Shown: positions 1 through 9,837 of the stretch, one piece after another
Layout: each line of letters begins with the position of its first letter
How positions within the stretch are numbered: position 1 is the first letter of the stretch
Origin: Mycolicibacterium setense
GTDB taxonomy: Bacteria; Actinomycetota; Actinomycetes; Mycobacteriales; Mycobacteriaceae
Direction of reading: 5' to 3'
Length of the DNA stretch: 64,000 nt
NCBI RefSeq assembly: GCF_000805385.1
Contig: NZ_JTJW01000006.1
Location: 558,001 to 622,000 of the forward strand
Notes under the pieces: generated by a model
Databases searched by the model: none
What the model was told of the DNA's origin: nothing
What the model saw: only the letters and a program-made list of their open reading frames with translations
Program-made: the position numbers and the translations under genes

Positions 1-1113
1 CTGCCCCGATTGCACCACCTTGACGTGCTTGGCGACTTCCTGGCTGAGCAGATAGAAGGCCACGCAGTCATGGCTGACCATCGGCTCGCTCATCGCGGCG
101 ATGGCGCCGTCGAGTGCGGGCAGCATGCGGTCGGTGCCGATGCGGATCTGGTGATGGTCGGTCTCGAAGTGTTCGGCGATGATGTCGGAGTACTTGAACT
201 CGTCACCGGCCACCCCGCCGACCGACTCGAAGCCGATCGAGAAGGTGGACAGGCCGTGCTGGCCGGCCTCGGCGAGCAGTCCGACGATCAGGCTGGAGTC
301 GACACCGCCGGACAGCAGGCATCCGACGGGCACGTCGGCCACGAGCCGGCGCTCGACCGCGCGCCGCAGCGACTCAAGTACCGCGTCCTCCCAATCCCGT
401 TCCGACCAGTCGGCCCGGTCGGCCTGCCGGGTGAAGTCCGGTGACCAGTAGACCGTGGTGTGCCGGCTGCCGTCGGGTTCGATGGCCACCACCGATGCGG
501 GCGGCACCTTCTTGATGCCCTGCAGGATCGTCAGCGGGGGTGGGACCACGGAATGGAACGTGAGGTAGTGGTGCAGCGCGACCGGATCGATCCGGGTGTC
601 GACGCCACCGCCGGCCAGCAGGGCGGGCAGTGAGGACGCGAACCGGATCCGGTGCGTGTCCTCGGTGATGTAGAGCGGCTTGATGCCCAGCCGATCGCGA
701 CCCAGCAGGACGCGGCCGGTGTCGCGCTCGACGATCGCGAACGCGAACATCCCCATCAGGTGCTCGACGAACCGGTCACCCCAGTGGTGATAGGCCTTGA
801 GCAACACTTCGGTGTCGCTGTGCGAGAAGAACCGGTACCCGTGCCCGGACAGTTCGCGGCGCAACTCCTGGTAGTTGTAGATGCAGCCGTTCCAGCAAAC
901 GGTCAACCCGAGTTCGGGATCGACCATGGGCTGGGCGCCCGCTTCGGTCAGGTCAATGATTTTCAGGCGGCGGTGACCCAGTGCGACCCGGCCTTGCGAC
1001 CACACACCGGCCGCGTCCGGACCTCTGGGTGCCATCGCGTCAGCCATGGCCGACACCGCTGATATATCCGGTGTCCGGCCATCGAGACGCACCTCCCCGG
1101 CGGCTCCACACAT
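1..1113 (-). CDS. N-acetylglutaminylglutamine amidotransferase / asparagine synthase family (partial, C-terminus outside window)
   Basis: Class II glutamine amidotransferase joined to an asparagine-synthetase ATP-pyrophosphatase domain; 371 N-terminal residues are visible. Starting at the ATG at 1113 makes Cys2 the N-terminal nucleophile (MCGA), as the family requires. A Met at 1047 would lose it. The PRGPDAAG motif follows near residue 29 and the PP-loop LLSGGVDSS near residue 265. The IKPLY and DHHQIRIG stretches resemble the mycobacterial enzyme that amidates the osmolyte dipeptide N-acetylglutaminylglutamine, rather than housekeeping AsnB. The partner ligase gene (ngg) would lie beyond the left edge. 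Family is certain; the exact substrate is inferred. Confidence 0.85.
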   Translation of the reverse strand, partial: MCGAAGEVRLDGRTPDISAVSAMADAMAPRGPDAAGVWSQGRVALGHRRLKIIDLTEAGAQPMVDPELGLTVCWNGCIYNYQELRRELSGHGYRFFSHSDTEVLLKAYHHWGDRFVEHLMGMFAFAIVERDTGRVLLGRDRLGIKPLYITEDTHRIRFASSLPALLAGGGVDTRIDPVALHHYLTFHSVVPPPLTILQGIKKVPPASVVAIEPDGSRHTTVYWSPDFTRQADRADWSERDWEDAVLESLRRAVERRLVADVPVGCLLSGGVDSSLIVGLLAEAGQHGLSTFSIGFESVGGVAGDEFKYSDIIAEHFETDHHQIRIGTDRMLPALDGAIAAMSEPMVSHDCVAFYLLSQEVAKHVKVVQSGQ

Positions 1114-1220
1114 CGATATCGACCCTACAAGGATCTCGCTGCGGTGTCGCAACCAAGGTGGGTCGGCCCGTCGCGACGGCGTGTCCCGGTCTTGTCGGCA
1201 GGCAGCCGTATTCTCCTCGC

Positions 1221-4200
1221 ATGAGGCCTGGATTCGGCTTCCGGATAGCTCGTGACGAGCTGATTCGCGATTTCGGCGCGCAGGCGACCGTGCGGGGTGA
1301 GCGCTATGCCGCCGAAGGCCGCGTGCGTGACATCGAGTTCGATGACGACGAGCACCTGCTGCGTGGACGGTGCGTGGGTTCGCATGGTCAGCTCTATGTC
1401 CTTGAGGTCGGGCTGTCACCGGGCAGCCGGGCTGTCGTCGAATGGGCTCTGTGTTCATGCCCGGTCGGCTCGTTCTGCAAACACGCGGTCGCCCTGGTGA
1501 CGGCGGCCTCGCCCGCCGACCCGGCCGCCCCGGCGGTCGAGCGCTGGCGCTACGTGTTGGACAAGGTGCTCGACGAGGTGGCGGTTCCCGCGGGCGGCGG
1601 CAAACCGATCGCGCTGGAGTTCTCCGTGGGCACCCCGACGCGCTACCGCCCGGGGACATTGCTGATGCTGCGCCCGCTGACGATGGGGAAACGGGGCAAC
1701 TGGATCTCCCGGGCGTTGACGTGGCGGCGCCTCATGGATCATCCCGACGCGGGCGAGTTCGACCGTGACCAGTACCGGGCGGTGCGGGCACTGGTGTCGG
1801 AGATGGAGCGGTACTACCCGTCGCGCGGCAGCGAGGGGATGTTGCTCAACGGAATGCCGGCCACCCTGTGGCCCCGGCTGGACGAGGCGCTGGATGCGGG
1901 CGTGACGGTTCTGGCCGACGACTCGAGCGGGATCCGCGCGGTCGAGCTGGTCAAGAACGTCCACCTGCGGTTGGATTTCGCCGCCGACAACGGTGGCGGT
2001 GCCGTGATGTCGGTCGCGCTGATCGTCGACGGCGAGGACAGCGACCCTGACGGCGTCGGGCTGATCGGGATGCCCGCTCCGCACGGAATGTTTCAGGTTG
2101 TCGATTCGGTGCTGCGCCTTGGCGCCTTCGACCCGGTGCCGGGGCGCACCATGGCCGAGTTGCTCGGGCATCACGAGCAGGTGCACATCCCGGCCGACAT
2201 GGCGCGCGAACTCGCCGTCGACATCCTGCCGCGCCTGGCGGGCACCGTGGACACCGAAGTCGCAGACGGTCTGTTCGTCCCGCCGACCATCACGGGTCCG
2301 ATTCCCGCGCTGACGGTCAAGGTGGTCGACGGCGGCGCACGGGCGTTCTGGAGTACGCGGTACGAGGTCAACGATCAGCATCACGACTTCGACCCGATGT
2401 CGTCGGCGGGTTTGATCGGTTACCGCGATGCTGCCGCCGAACAGGCACTCTGGCAGCGGGTGATGCCCGCGTTGCAGGCGGTGGCAGCGGCCGCGCAGGA
2501 CTGGAAAAGGCAAGCGGCACAGCATGTGAACCGCCGTATCACCACGACGCTGGACACCGATGCAGTCCACGAGATGCGGGCCATCGTCAACGCGCAGAGC
2601 GCCCGGGATGCGGTCGCCGTGGCGTCCCGGCAGACGCTGCTGGGCGGCGTGAACCTCACCCTCGTGGAGGCTGCCGTGCTGTGCGATCAAACCCTGCCCC
2701 AGCTGGACTGTTTCGCCGATCTGACGGTCGATGCCGACGAGCGATACCGCGCGGCCGGCGCCGATCCGGTGCTGACGTTTGCCGGGGACACCTCGCTTCC
2801 GGGCGATTGGTTCAGCCTCAACGTCACGGTGAGCGTTGACGGCGAGACCGTGGCGCTGGCCGAGGTGATCCGCGAATTATCCTCTGGCGCAACCCATATG
2901 CTTCTTCCGTCCGGCATCTATTTCCGGCTGGACACCCCCGAGCTGGTCCGGTTGCGAGCCCTGCTCGACGAGGCACGCGCGCTCGGCGAGATCGACGGGG
3001 ACCGGGTCAATGCCGCCTCGATGAACATCACCCTGTGGGACGAGCTTCTCGAGCTCGGTGTCGTCGACGAGCAACTCGCCCGGTGGCGGACCAACCTGGC
3101 GCGGCTGGCCGCAGCCCGCCCGCCGGTCCCCGTCGACCTGCCCGCGGGCCTCGATGCCGAATTGCGTGACTACCAGCGTGACGGGCTGGACTGGCTGTCG
3201 TTCTTGTGGGACAACGGAATCGGCGGAGTGCTCGCCGACGACATGGGTCTGGGCAAGACCGTGCAGACCTTGGCGCTCATCGCCCGTGCCGTGGCGGGCG
3301 GGGCCGGCAAGTTCCTGGTGGTGGCACCGACCAGCGTGGCGCGCAACTGGGTGGCCGAGTGCTGCAAGTTCACCCCGGGTCTGAACGCGGTGGTGATCAC
3401 CTCTACCGACGCGCGGGCCGGAGTGGGACTGGCCGAGCAGGTGGCGGAGGCGGATATCGTCGTCACCTCCTACACCCTGCTGCGCATGGATGTCGCCGCA
3501 TACTCTCAGATCCAATGGGCCGGAATGGTTCTCGATGAAGCGCAGTTCGTGAAGAACCACGACAGCAAGACCCATCAGGCCGCGCGGCTCCTCGACGTGC
3601 CGTTCAAGTTGGCGATCACCGGCACCCCGATGGAGAACAACCTGATGGAGTTGTGGTCGCTGCTGTCGATCACGGTGCCCGGGCTGTTTCCGTCACCGAA
3701 GGTGTTCGAGACGTATTTCCGCAAGCCGATCGAGTCGGGCTCGGCCGACGATCTGCTCCCGGTACTGCGCAGGCGGATCAAGCCGGTGCTGCTGCGTCGC
3801 ACCAAAGGCCAGGTGGTCCGCGAGCTTCCGCCGAAGAGTGAACAGGTTCTCACCATCGGCTTGACCGCCAAACACCGCAAGATCTACGACACCCGACTGG
3901 CCAGGGAACGGCAGAAGGTGCTGGGGCTGCTGGGGGACTGGGAGAAGAACCGGTTCCAGATCTTCCGGTCGCTGACCCTGCTGCGGCAATTGAGTCTGCA
4001 TCCGGGGTTGGTCGACGACTCCGCACGTTCGGTGGGGTCGGCCAAGATCGACTTCCTGGTCGAACAACTCGATCAGCTGGTCGCCGAGGGGCACAGCGCG
4101 CTGGTGTTCAGCCAGTTCACCGGATTCCTCGCCATCGTGCGGGCACACCTGGACTCGGCGGGTATCGCCTACAGCTACCTTGACGGCTCCGTCGACTCCG

Positions 4201-4547
4201 ACGGAAGGGCCAGAGCCATCGAGGAATTCGGTGACGGCACCAAGCAGGTGTTTCTGATCAGCCTGAAGGCGGGCGGATTCGGGCTCAATCTCACCGCCGC
4301 CGACTACTGCTTCCTGTGCGACCCGTGGTGGAGCCCGGCCGCCGAGGCGCAGGCCGTCGACCGGGCCCACCGCATCGGGCAGACCCGGCCGGTGACCGTC
4401 TACCGCCTGGTCGCGGAGAACACCATCGAGGAGAAGGTGGTCGCCCTGCAGGACCGCAAGCGGGCCCTGTTCGCCGCCGTCGTCGACGACGGAGATCTGT
4501 TCGGCTCCACCATCTCCGCCTCCGACATCCGTGAGCTGCTCGGGTGA
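1221..4547 (+). CDS. SWIM zinc-finger SNF2/Rad54-family DEAD/DEAH-like helicase
   Basis: A 1108-residue ATP-dependent DNA translocase of the bacterial HepA/SNF2 type. A SWIM zinc finger (C78, C80, C86, H88; CxCx5CxH) sits near the N-terminus. A long middle region of no recognised function follows, then the ATPase core: Walker A LADDMGLGKT near residue 671, a DEAQ box near 771, and the second RecA lobe ending in QAVDRAHRIGQTRP near 1043. The open frame reaches back to 981, but the ATG at 1221 gives MRPGFGFRIA, typical for the family, and leaves 107 bp of divergent promoter space from the amidotransferase. A role in DNA repair or transcription recycling is inferred from the family only. Confidence 0.88.
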   Translation: MRPGFGFRIARDELIRDFGAQATVRGERYAAEGRVRDIEFDDDEHLLRGRCVGSHGQLYVLEVGLSPGSRAVVEWALCSCPVGSFCKHAVALVTAASPADPAAPAVERWRYVLDKVLDEVAVPAGGGKPIALEFSVGTPTRYRPGTLLMLRPLTMGKRGNWISRALTWRRLMDHPDAGEFDRDQYRAVRALVSEMERYYPSRGSEGMLLNGMPATLWPRLDEALDAGVTVLADDSSGIRAVELVKNVHLRLDFAADNGGGAVMSVALIVDGEDSDPDGVGLIGMPAPHGMFQVVDSVLRLGAFDPVPGRTMAELLGHHEQVHIPADMARELAVDILPRLAGTVDTEVADGLFVPPTITGPIPALTVKVVDGGARAFWSTRYEVNDQHHDFDPMSSAGLIGYRDAAAEQALWQRVMPALQAVAAAAQDWKRQAAQHVNRRITTTLDTDAVHEMRAIVNAQSARDAVAVASRQTLLGGVNLTLVEAAVLCDQTLPQLDCFADLTVDADERYRAAGADPVLTFAGDTSLPGDWFSLNVTVSVDGETVALAEVIRELSSGATHMLLPSGIYFRLDTPELVRLRALLDEARALGEIDGDRVNAASMNITLWDELLELGVVDEQLARWRTNLARLAAARPPVPVDLPAGLDAELRDYQRDGLDWLSFLWDNGIGGVLADDMGLGKTVQTLALIARAVAGGAGKFLVVAPTSVARNWVAECCKFTPGLNAVVITSTDARAGVGLAEQVAEADIVVTSYTLLRMDVAAYSQIQWAGMVLDEAQFVKNHDSKTHQAARLLDVPFKLAITGTPMENNLMELWSLLSITVPGLFPSPKVFETYFRKPIESGSADDLLPVLRRRIKPVLLRRTKGQVVRELPPKSEQVLTIGLTAKHRKIYDTRLARERQKVLGLLGDWEKNRFQIFRSLTLLRQLSLHPGLVDDSARSVGSAKIDFLVEQLDQLVAEGHSALVFSQFTGFLAIVRAHLDSAGIAYSYLDGSVDSDGRARAIEEFGDGTKQVFLISLKAGGFGLNLTAADYCFLCDPWWSPAAEAQAVDRAHRIGQTRPVTVYRLVAENTIEEKVVALQDRKRALFAAVVDDGDLFGSTISASDIRELLG

Positions 4548-6137
4548 TCAGCGGGGCAGGCCAGCGGCCGGGGCCTCCACCTGCTTGATCGGCCCGGTGA
4601 ACCAGTGCTTCACCGACACGTGCCAGTAGACGAACAGCAGCACCAGCACGCCGCCGACCAGCAGCGGGGTGTAATTCACGAACTTCCAATGGAAACTCGG
4701 GTCCCACGGCATGCCGCCCAGCGACGTCGGAAACATCGCGATGATCGAGGTCACGATGATCTCGATGATCGCCACCGGTGCCATCCACTTGTATCTGTTG
4801 CCGACGTTCCAGCGGCCCCGCTCGAAGGAGTCGCCCGCCTTCCACCGGTAATAGATCGGCACTGCGAAGCACAGGTACAGCCCCACCACGCCGATCGAGA
4901 CGACCGCGTAGAACGCCACCGGTGAGGGCACCTCGACGCCGTTGACGGGAATTTTCACGGGCACGATGGCGGGCAGCGTGATGATCGCCGCGATCACCGC
5001 GGTGATCATGACGGCGTTGGCCGGTACGCGCGTCGCGTTGACCTTCGACCACAGCTGGTGTCCCGGGACCGCTCGGTCCCGGCTGAACGCGAACAACATT
5101 CGCGAGGCGCTGGTCTGGCAGGCGGTGGTGCAGAACAGCTGACCGGCGGTGGCGATCAGCAGCACCACGCCGGCCCACTTCGATCCCAGCGCCTGGGTGA
5201 AGATGGTCGCCACCGCCCCACCGTTGGCCGACACCTCATCGGAGTTCTGCACCGCGAACAGGAACGAGAGCAACAGGATCCAGCCGCCGATCGCCGAGTA
5301 GAAGATCGACTGCCAAATCCCCTTCGCGGCGGCATTGGCCGCGCTCTTGGTCTCTTCGGACAGATGCGCGGACGCGTCATAACCGGTGATCGTGTACTGC
5401 GTCAGGATTGCCGAGATCGGCAGCACGAAAAGCAGGAAGCCCCAACCGGACGTGGAACCGGAGAAGATCCCGGAGTTGTTGATGGTCTTGGCGAAAACCT
5501 CGGAGACCCCGGCGTGTTGGTCGGGCAGCAGCCACAGGATGGCGATCACAGCGGTGGCGCCCGCGACGTGCCACCACACCGAGACATTGTTGATGACCGC
5601 CAGCAGGTGCGACGAGAAGATGTTGATCACGGCCGAGGCCGCCAGAATGATCAGGAACATGATGAAAACCCGGGTCAGGCTGTAACCGGCCAGCCAGGTT
5701 TCACTGAAGGTGCCCAGGGTCAGGTCCAGGAATGTCGCGCTGCCGTAGGACACCGACGCCAGAATCGCGATCAGGCCGATGAGGTTGAGCCAGCCGGTGT
5801 AGAAGCCGGCCTTGGGGCCGCCCAGTTTGGATGCCCACCAATAGATTCCGCCCGAGGTCGGATAGGCGGAGACGAGTTCGGCCAGGCAGAACCCGATGAT
5901 GAGGATGAAGACCGAGATGATCGGCCACCCCCAGGCGATGGCGGCCGGCCCGCCGTTGTTCCAGCCGAGTCCGAATGAGGTGAAGCAGCCCGCCAGGATC
6001 GAGATGATCGAGAACGAGATGGCGAAGTTGGAGAATCCGGACCAGGACCGCTGGAGTTCCTGGACGTAACCGAGCTTGGCGAGATGTTGTTCGTCGTCAC
6101 TGAGTTGAGCGGTCGGTTCTTCGTGGCCCTCGGGCAT
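4548..6137 (-). CDS. APC-family amino acid/amine permease
   Basis: A 529-residue integral membrane transporter of the APC superfamily (GABA/choline-type AAT subgroup) with about 12 hydrophobic helices. The N-terminal cytosolic stretch ends in LGYVQELQRSWSGFSNFAIS, a hallmark of eukaryote-like GABA and polyamine permeases, followed by YPTSGGIYWWASKL. The start is the ATG at 6137 behind a GAGGAG ribosome site on the minus strand. It is divergent from the glnA4 operon across a shared 202-bp control region, so it probably imports that operon's amine substrate. The stop codon abuts the helicase stop. Substrate is inferred from context. Confidence 0.85.
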   Translation of the reverse strand: MPEGHEEPTAQLSDDEQHLAKLGYVQELQRSWSGFSNFAISFSIISILAGCFTSFGLGWNNGGPAAIAWGWPIISVFILIIGFCLAELVSAYPTSGGIYWWASKLGGPKAGFYTGWLNLIGLIAILASVSYGSATFLDLTLGTFSETWLAGYSLTRVFIMFLIILAASAVINIFSSHLLAVINNVSVWWHVAGATAVIAILWLLPDQHAGVSEVFAKTINNSGIFSGSTSGWGFLLFVLPISAILTQYTITGYDASAHLSEETKSAANAAAKGIWQSIFYSAIGGWILLLSFLFAVQNSDEVSANGGAVATIFTQALGSKWAGVVLLIATAGQLFCTTACQTSASRMLFAFSRDRAVPGHQLWSKVNATRVPANAVMITAVIAAIITLPAIVPVKIPVNGVEVPSPVAFYAVVSIGVVGLYLCFAVPIYYRWKAGDSFERGRWNVGNRYKWMAPVAIIEIIVTSIIAMFPTSLGGMPWDPSFHWKFVNYTPLLVGGVLVLLFVYWHVSVKHWFTGPIKQVEAPAAGLPR

Positions 6138-6339
6138 GGCGGCTCCTCGTGATGCGGGCGGGTTGAGCGGATGAATCTGCGCTGAACACGGAGAATAGGG
6201 CGTTATTGGTCTGTTGTCCTACCTTTTGAGCGTGACAATCATGCTAATTCGGTGCACGATCGTCACGTCATACGCGAGGCAATGGTCGGCTTGAGGGCGG
6301 GTTGGCCGGCGAGTCCCCACACGGGCAGGAGGGTGCGCA
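6138..6339. promoter_or_regulatory. Divergent promoter/operator region of the permease and glnA4 operon
   Basis: A 202-bp gap between head-to-head genes. For the permease, the minus strand shows a candidate -35 AGGACA (6215-6220), a 17-nt spacer and -10 TATTCT (6192-6197). An inverted repeat CGTGACAATC (6231-6240) / GATCGTCACG (6258-6267), 9 of 10 paired with a 17-nt spacer, sits between the promoter and glnA4. It is a plausible site for the downstream FadR-type regulator or for a nitrogen regulator. The glnA4 ribosome site GGAGG is at 6328-6332. Confidence 0.5.
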
Positions 6340-7707
6340 ATGAGCCAGAACCCCGGCATGCTGGCAAAGGCCGACCTGGAGCAAATGGTGGCGGCCGGTG
6401 AGGTCGACACCGTGATCGTCGCCTTTTGCGATATGCAGGGCCGGCTCACGGGCAAGCGGGTTTCCGGCCGGTTGTTCGTCGAGGAGGTCGCCGCGCACGG
6501 CGCCGAGTGTTGCAACTATCTGCTCTCGGTAGATGTCGACATGAACACGGTCGGCGGCTACTCGATGTCGAGTTGGGACACCGGGTACGGCGACATGGTG
6601 ATGACCGCCGACTTCACCACCTTGCGGTTGATCCCGTGGCTACCCGGCACCGCGCTGGTGATGGCGGACCTGTCGTGGCTCGACGGTCGCCCGGTCGAGC
6701 AAGCGCCGCGCAGCATCCTCAACCGCCAGATCGACCGGCTGGCCGAGCGGAAGCTGATCCCTTACGTCGGTACCGAGCTCGAATTCATGGTGTTCGACAA
6801 CACGTTCCGAGAGGCCTGGGCTGCCGGTTACCGCGACCTGACCCCGGCCACCGACTACAACGTCGACTACGCCGTGATGGCATCGACCCGGATGGAGCCG
6901 CTCCTGCGCGACATCCGGCGCGGTATGGAGGGCGCCGGGCTGTACTGCGAGGGCGTCAAGGGCGAGTGCAACCTGGGCCAGCAGGAGATCGCGTTCCGCT
7001 ACGACCACGCCCGCACCACGTGTGACAACCACACCATCTACAAGAACGGTGCCAAGGAGATCGCCGAGCAGCACGGCAAGAGCCTGACGTTCATGGCGAA
7101 ATTCGATGAGCGCGAGGGCAACAGCTGCCACATCCACATCTCGCTGCGCGGCGAGGACGGCAGCCCGGTGTTCGCCGACCAGGACGACCCCCAGGGGATG
7201 TCGCCGATGTTTCGCAGTTTCGTCGCCGGCCAGCTGGCCACGTTGCGCGAGCTGACGCTCATGTATGCGCCGAACATCAACTCTTACAAGAGGTTTGCCG
7301 AGGGCAGCTTTGCGCCCACGGCCATCGCCTGGGGTCTGGACAACCGCACCTGCGCGCTGCGTGTGGTCGGCCACGGCTCCGGCATGCGGGTGGAATGCCG
7401 GGCGCCCGGCGGCGACGTCAACCAGTACCTTGCGGTGTCGGCGCTGATCGCGGGCGGTCTGTACGGCATCGATCACGAGCTGAAGCTGACCGATCCGTTG
7501 CCGGGCAACGCCTATGCCAGTGAGGCGCAACGGTTACCCACCACACTGGCCGAGGCGGCCGAGCTGTTCGAGAAATCCGAGGTGGCGCGTACCGCGTTCG
7601 GGAACGACGTCGTCGAGCACTACCTCAACAACGCGCGGGTTGAGCTGGCGGCCTTCAACTCTGCGGTGACCGACTGGGAAAGGGTACGTGGTTTTGAGCG
7701 GCTCTGA
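6340..7707 (+). CDS. glnA4: Glutamine-synthetase-like gamma-glutamyl-amine ligase (GlnA4 type)
   Basis: A 455-residue member of the glutamine synthetase fold, homologous to mycobacterial GlnA4. These paralogues are thought to join glutamate to an amine using ATP rather than to ammonia. Visible motifs are GTELEF (metal site), NLGQQEIAFRYDHA, GNSCHIHISL (nucleotide/glutamate site) and NINSYKRF. I see no GlnA1-style adenylylation tyrosine motif. ATG at 6340 has GGAGG seven nt upstream. The next gene starts inside its last 20 nt. Neighbours (C26 hydrolase, aldehyde dehydrogenase, SDR) match a PuuA-D-like gamma-glutamylation route. The amine is unknown; an amino alcohol such as ethanolamine is my inference. 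Confidence 0.9.
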   Translation: MSQNPGMLAKADLEQMVAAGEVDTVIVAFCDMQGRLTGKRVSGRLFVEEVAAHGAECCNYLLSVDVDMNTVGGYSMSSWDTGYGDMVMTADFTTLRLIPWLPGTALVMADLSWLDGRPVEQAPRSILNRQIDRLAERKLIPYVGTELEFMVFDNTFREAWAAGYRDLTPATDYNVDYAVMASTRMEPLLRDIRRGMEGAGLYCEGVKGECNLGQQEIAFRYDHARTTCDNHTIYKNGAKEIAEQHGKSLTFMAKFDEREGNSCHIHISLRGEDGSPVFADQDDPQGMSPMFRSFVAGQLATLRELTLMYAPNINSYKRFAEGSFAPTAIAWGLDNRTCALRVVGHGSGMRVECRAPGGDVNQYLAVSALIAGGLYGIDHELKLTDPLPGNAYASEAQRLPTTLAEAAELFEKSEVARTAFGNDVVEHYLNNARVELAAFNSAVTDWERVRGFERL

Positions 7708-8449
7708 GATGGGTGCAAGCCCGGTCCGCCCCGTCCTCGGCATGACGACGTATCTGCAGCGGGCGCAGACCGGGGTGTGGGATGTGCAGGCGAGCTTCCT
7801 GCCCCAGATCTACTTCGAAGGTGTCACCCGCGCCGGCGGCGTTGCGGTGCTGTTGGCGCCGCAGCCGGTGAACCACGACATCGCCGACCGGGTGCTCGAC
7901 AGCGTCGATGGCCTGGTGATCACCGGGGGGCCGGACGTTGACCCGGCGCGCTACGGACAGGAGCCGCATCCGGCCACCAACGAGCCGGCCACCGCGCGCG
8001 ACGACTGGGAGTTCGCGCTACTGGAAGCTGCACTGCGGCGCGGCATCCCGGTGCTCGGCGTATGCCGGGGAGCCCAGGTGCTCAACACCGCACTGGGCGG
8101 CACCCTGCACCAGCATCTGCCCGACGTGATCGGGCACACCCACCATCAGAAGGGCAATGCGGTGTTCGGCACGTCGGCCGTGCACACCGTGCCCGGCACC
8201 CGGCTGGCCGGGCTGATCGGCGAGACATCCGACGCGCAGTGCTATCACCACCAGGCCATCGACAGGCTCGGTGAAGGCCTGGTGGTCAGCGCCCGTGACA
8301 CGGACGGCGTGATCGAGGCTGTCGAGGTGCCCGGCGACGCCTTCGTGGTCGGCGTGCAATGGCACCCCGAGGAAACCCTTGACGACCTGCGGCTGTTCGC
8401 CGCCGTGGTCGATGCCGCCAGAAACTATGCGACAGAAAGGATCTCATGA
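7688..8449 (+). CDS. Class I glutamine amidotransferase-like gamma-glutamyl hydrolase (peptidase C26, PuuD-like)
   Basis: A 253-residue peptidase C26 protein that would release glutamate from a gamma-glutamyl intermediate. The nucleophile elbow GVCRGAQ holds C126, and the His/Glu dyad is in VQWHPEE. The oxyanion strand VITGGPDVDPARYG is typical of the gamma-Glu-GABA hydrolase branch. GTG at 7688 overlaps glnA4 by 20 nt; an in-frame ATG at 7709 just after the glnA4 stop is a good alternative. The gene overlaps the aldehyde dehydrogenase by 4 nt (ATGA), so the three are translationally coupled. Confidence 0.88.
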   Translation: MVLSGSEMGASPVRPVLGMTTYLQRAQTGVWDVQASFLPQIYFEGVTRAGGVAVLLAPQPVNHDIADRVLDSVDGLVITGGPDVDPARYGQEPHPATNEPATARDDWEFALLEAALRRGIPVLGVCRGAQVLNTALGGTLHQHLPDVIGHTHHQKGNAVFGTSAVHTVPGTRLAGLIGETSDAQCYHHQAIDRLGEGLVVSARDTDGVIEAVEVPGDAFVVGVQWHPEETLDDLRLFAAVVDAARNYATERIS

Positions 8450-9813
8450 CTTCCAGCCAGGTCGTCAATCCCGCCACCGAGCAGGTGTTGACCACCGTCG
8501 AGCACCTTGACGTGGGTGCCGTCGACGATGCGGTGGCCCGTGCCGCCGTGGCGCAACGGTCGTGGGCACGGCTGGCTCCGGCCGAGCGGGCTGCGGCGCT
8601 ACGCGCGTTCGCCGCCGCCGTCGACGCCCACATCGACGAGCTGGCCAACCTGGAGGTCGCCAATTCGGGGCATCCGATCGGTCAGGCTGAATGGGAGGCC
8701 GGGCATGTCCGGGATGTCCTGCAGTTCTATTCGGCCACCCCGGAACGGTTGAGCGGCAAGCAGATCCCGGTGGCCGGGGGGCTGGATGTCACGTTCAACG
8801 AGCCGCTGGGTGTCGTCGGGATCATCACGCCGTGGAACTTCCCGATGACCATCGCCGCGTGGGGCTTTGCCCCGGCGTTGGCGGCCGGGAACGCGGTCGT
8901 GCTCAAGCCCGCCGAATGGACACCGCTCACCTCCATCCGGCTCGGTGAACTCGCGGCCGAGGCCGGTCTGGACCCGGATCTGTTCCAGGTGCTGCCGGGC
9001 CGGGGTTCCGTGGTGGGTGAGCGGTTCGTCACCAATCCCGGCGTGCGCAAGGTGGTGTTCACCGGCTCCACCGAGGTGGGGATGCGCGTGATGGCCGGCG
9101 CGGCGGCTCAGGTCAAGCGTGTGACACTGGAATTGGGCGGCAAGAGCGCCAACATCGTGTTCGACGACTGTGATCTGGAGAAGGCTGCCGCCACCGCACC
9201 GTACGGGGTCTTCGACAACGCTGGGCAGGACTGTTGTGCGCGTAGTCGGATCCTGGTGCAGCGCAGTGTCTATGACCGATTCATGGAACTGCTGGAACCG
9301 GCGGTCAAGGGTGTTGCCGTGGGGGATCCGACGGCGCGTGACACCGAGATGGGGCCCTTGGTCTCACGTCCGCACTGGGAGTCCGTGTCGGCCTACGTGC
9401 CCGACGGCGCCCCCGTGGCATTCCGGGGCAGCGCCCCCGATGGCCCCGGGTTCTGGTTCCCGCCAACGGTATTGACGCCGCAGCGCAGCGACCGCACCGT
9501 GACCGAGGAGATCTTCGGCCCGGTGGTGACGGTGCTCGCCTTCGAGGACGAGGCCGACGCGATCGCGCTCGCCAATGACACCCCCTACGGGCTGTCGGGC
9601 TCGATCTGGACCGATAATCTCTCGCGCGCCCTCCGGGTGTCGCGCGCGGTGGAATCGGGCAATCTCAGCGTCAATTCGCACTCGTCGGTGCGCTACAACA
9701 CACCGTTCGGCGGTTTCAAGCAGTCCGGGCTGGGACGCGAATTGGGGCCCGACGCGCCACTGTCTTTCACCGAGACCAAGAACGTCTTCATCGCCGTCCA
9801 AGACTCACAGTAG
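8446..9813 (+). CDS. NAD(P)+-dependent aldehyde dehydrogenase (AldC-like)
   Basis: A 455-residue ALDH-superfamily enzyme that oxidises an aldehyde to an acid. Motifs present are ITPWNFP (cofactor-binding Asn), VTLELGGKS (general-base Glu) and GQDCCARSR (catalytic Cys). FGGFKQSGLGRE near the C-terminus is the usual closing signature. It corresponds to M. tuberculosis aldC, next to glnA4. In this operon the likely substrate is a gamma-glutamylated aminoaldehyde, as for PuuC. The ATG overlaps the upstream stop (ATGA). Confidence 0.9.
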   Translation: MTSSQVVNPATEQVLTTVEHLDVGAVDDAVARAAVAQRSWARLAPAERAAALRAFAAAVDAHIDELANLEVANSGHPIGQAEWEAGHVRDVLQFYSATPERLSGKQIPVAGGLDVTFNEPLGVVGIITPWNFPMTIAAWGFAPALAAGNAVVLKPAEWTPLTSIRLGELAAEAGLDPDLFQVLPGRGSVVGERFVTNPGVRKVVFTGSTEVGMRVMAGAAAQVKRVTLELGGKSANIVFDDCDLEKAAATAPYGVFDNAGQDCCARSRILVQRSVYDRFMELLEPAVKGVAVGDPTARDTEMGPLVSRPHWESVSAYVPDGAPVAFRGSAPDGPGFWFPPTVLTPQRSDRTVTEEIFGPVVTVLAFEDEADAIALANDTPYGLSGSIWTDNLSRALRVSRAVESGNLSVNSHSSVRYNTPFGGFKQSGLGRELGPDAPLSFTETKNVFIAVQDSQ

Positions 9814-9837
9814 AGATTCGCAGTAGAGGAGCAACAG

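Noticed and set aside
1-1113. Plus-strand open frames at 10-451 and 652-1062
   Set aside because: They lie opposite the amidotransferase gene, whose Cys2, PP-loop and homology are clear.
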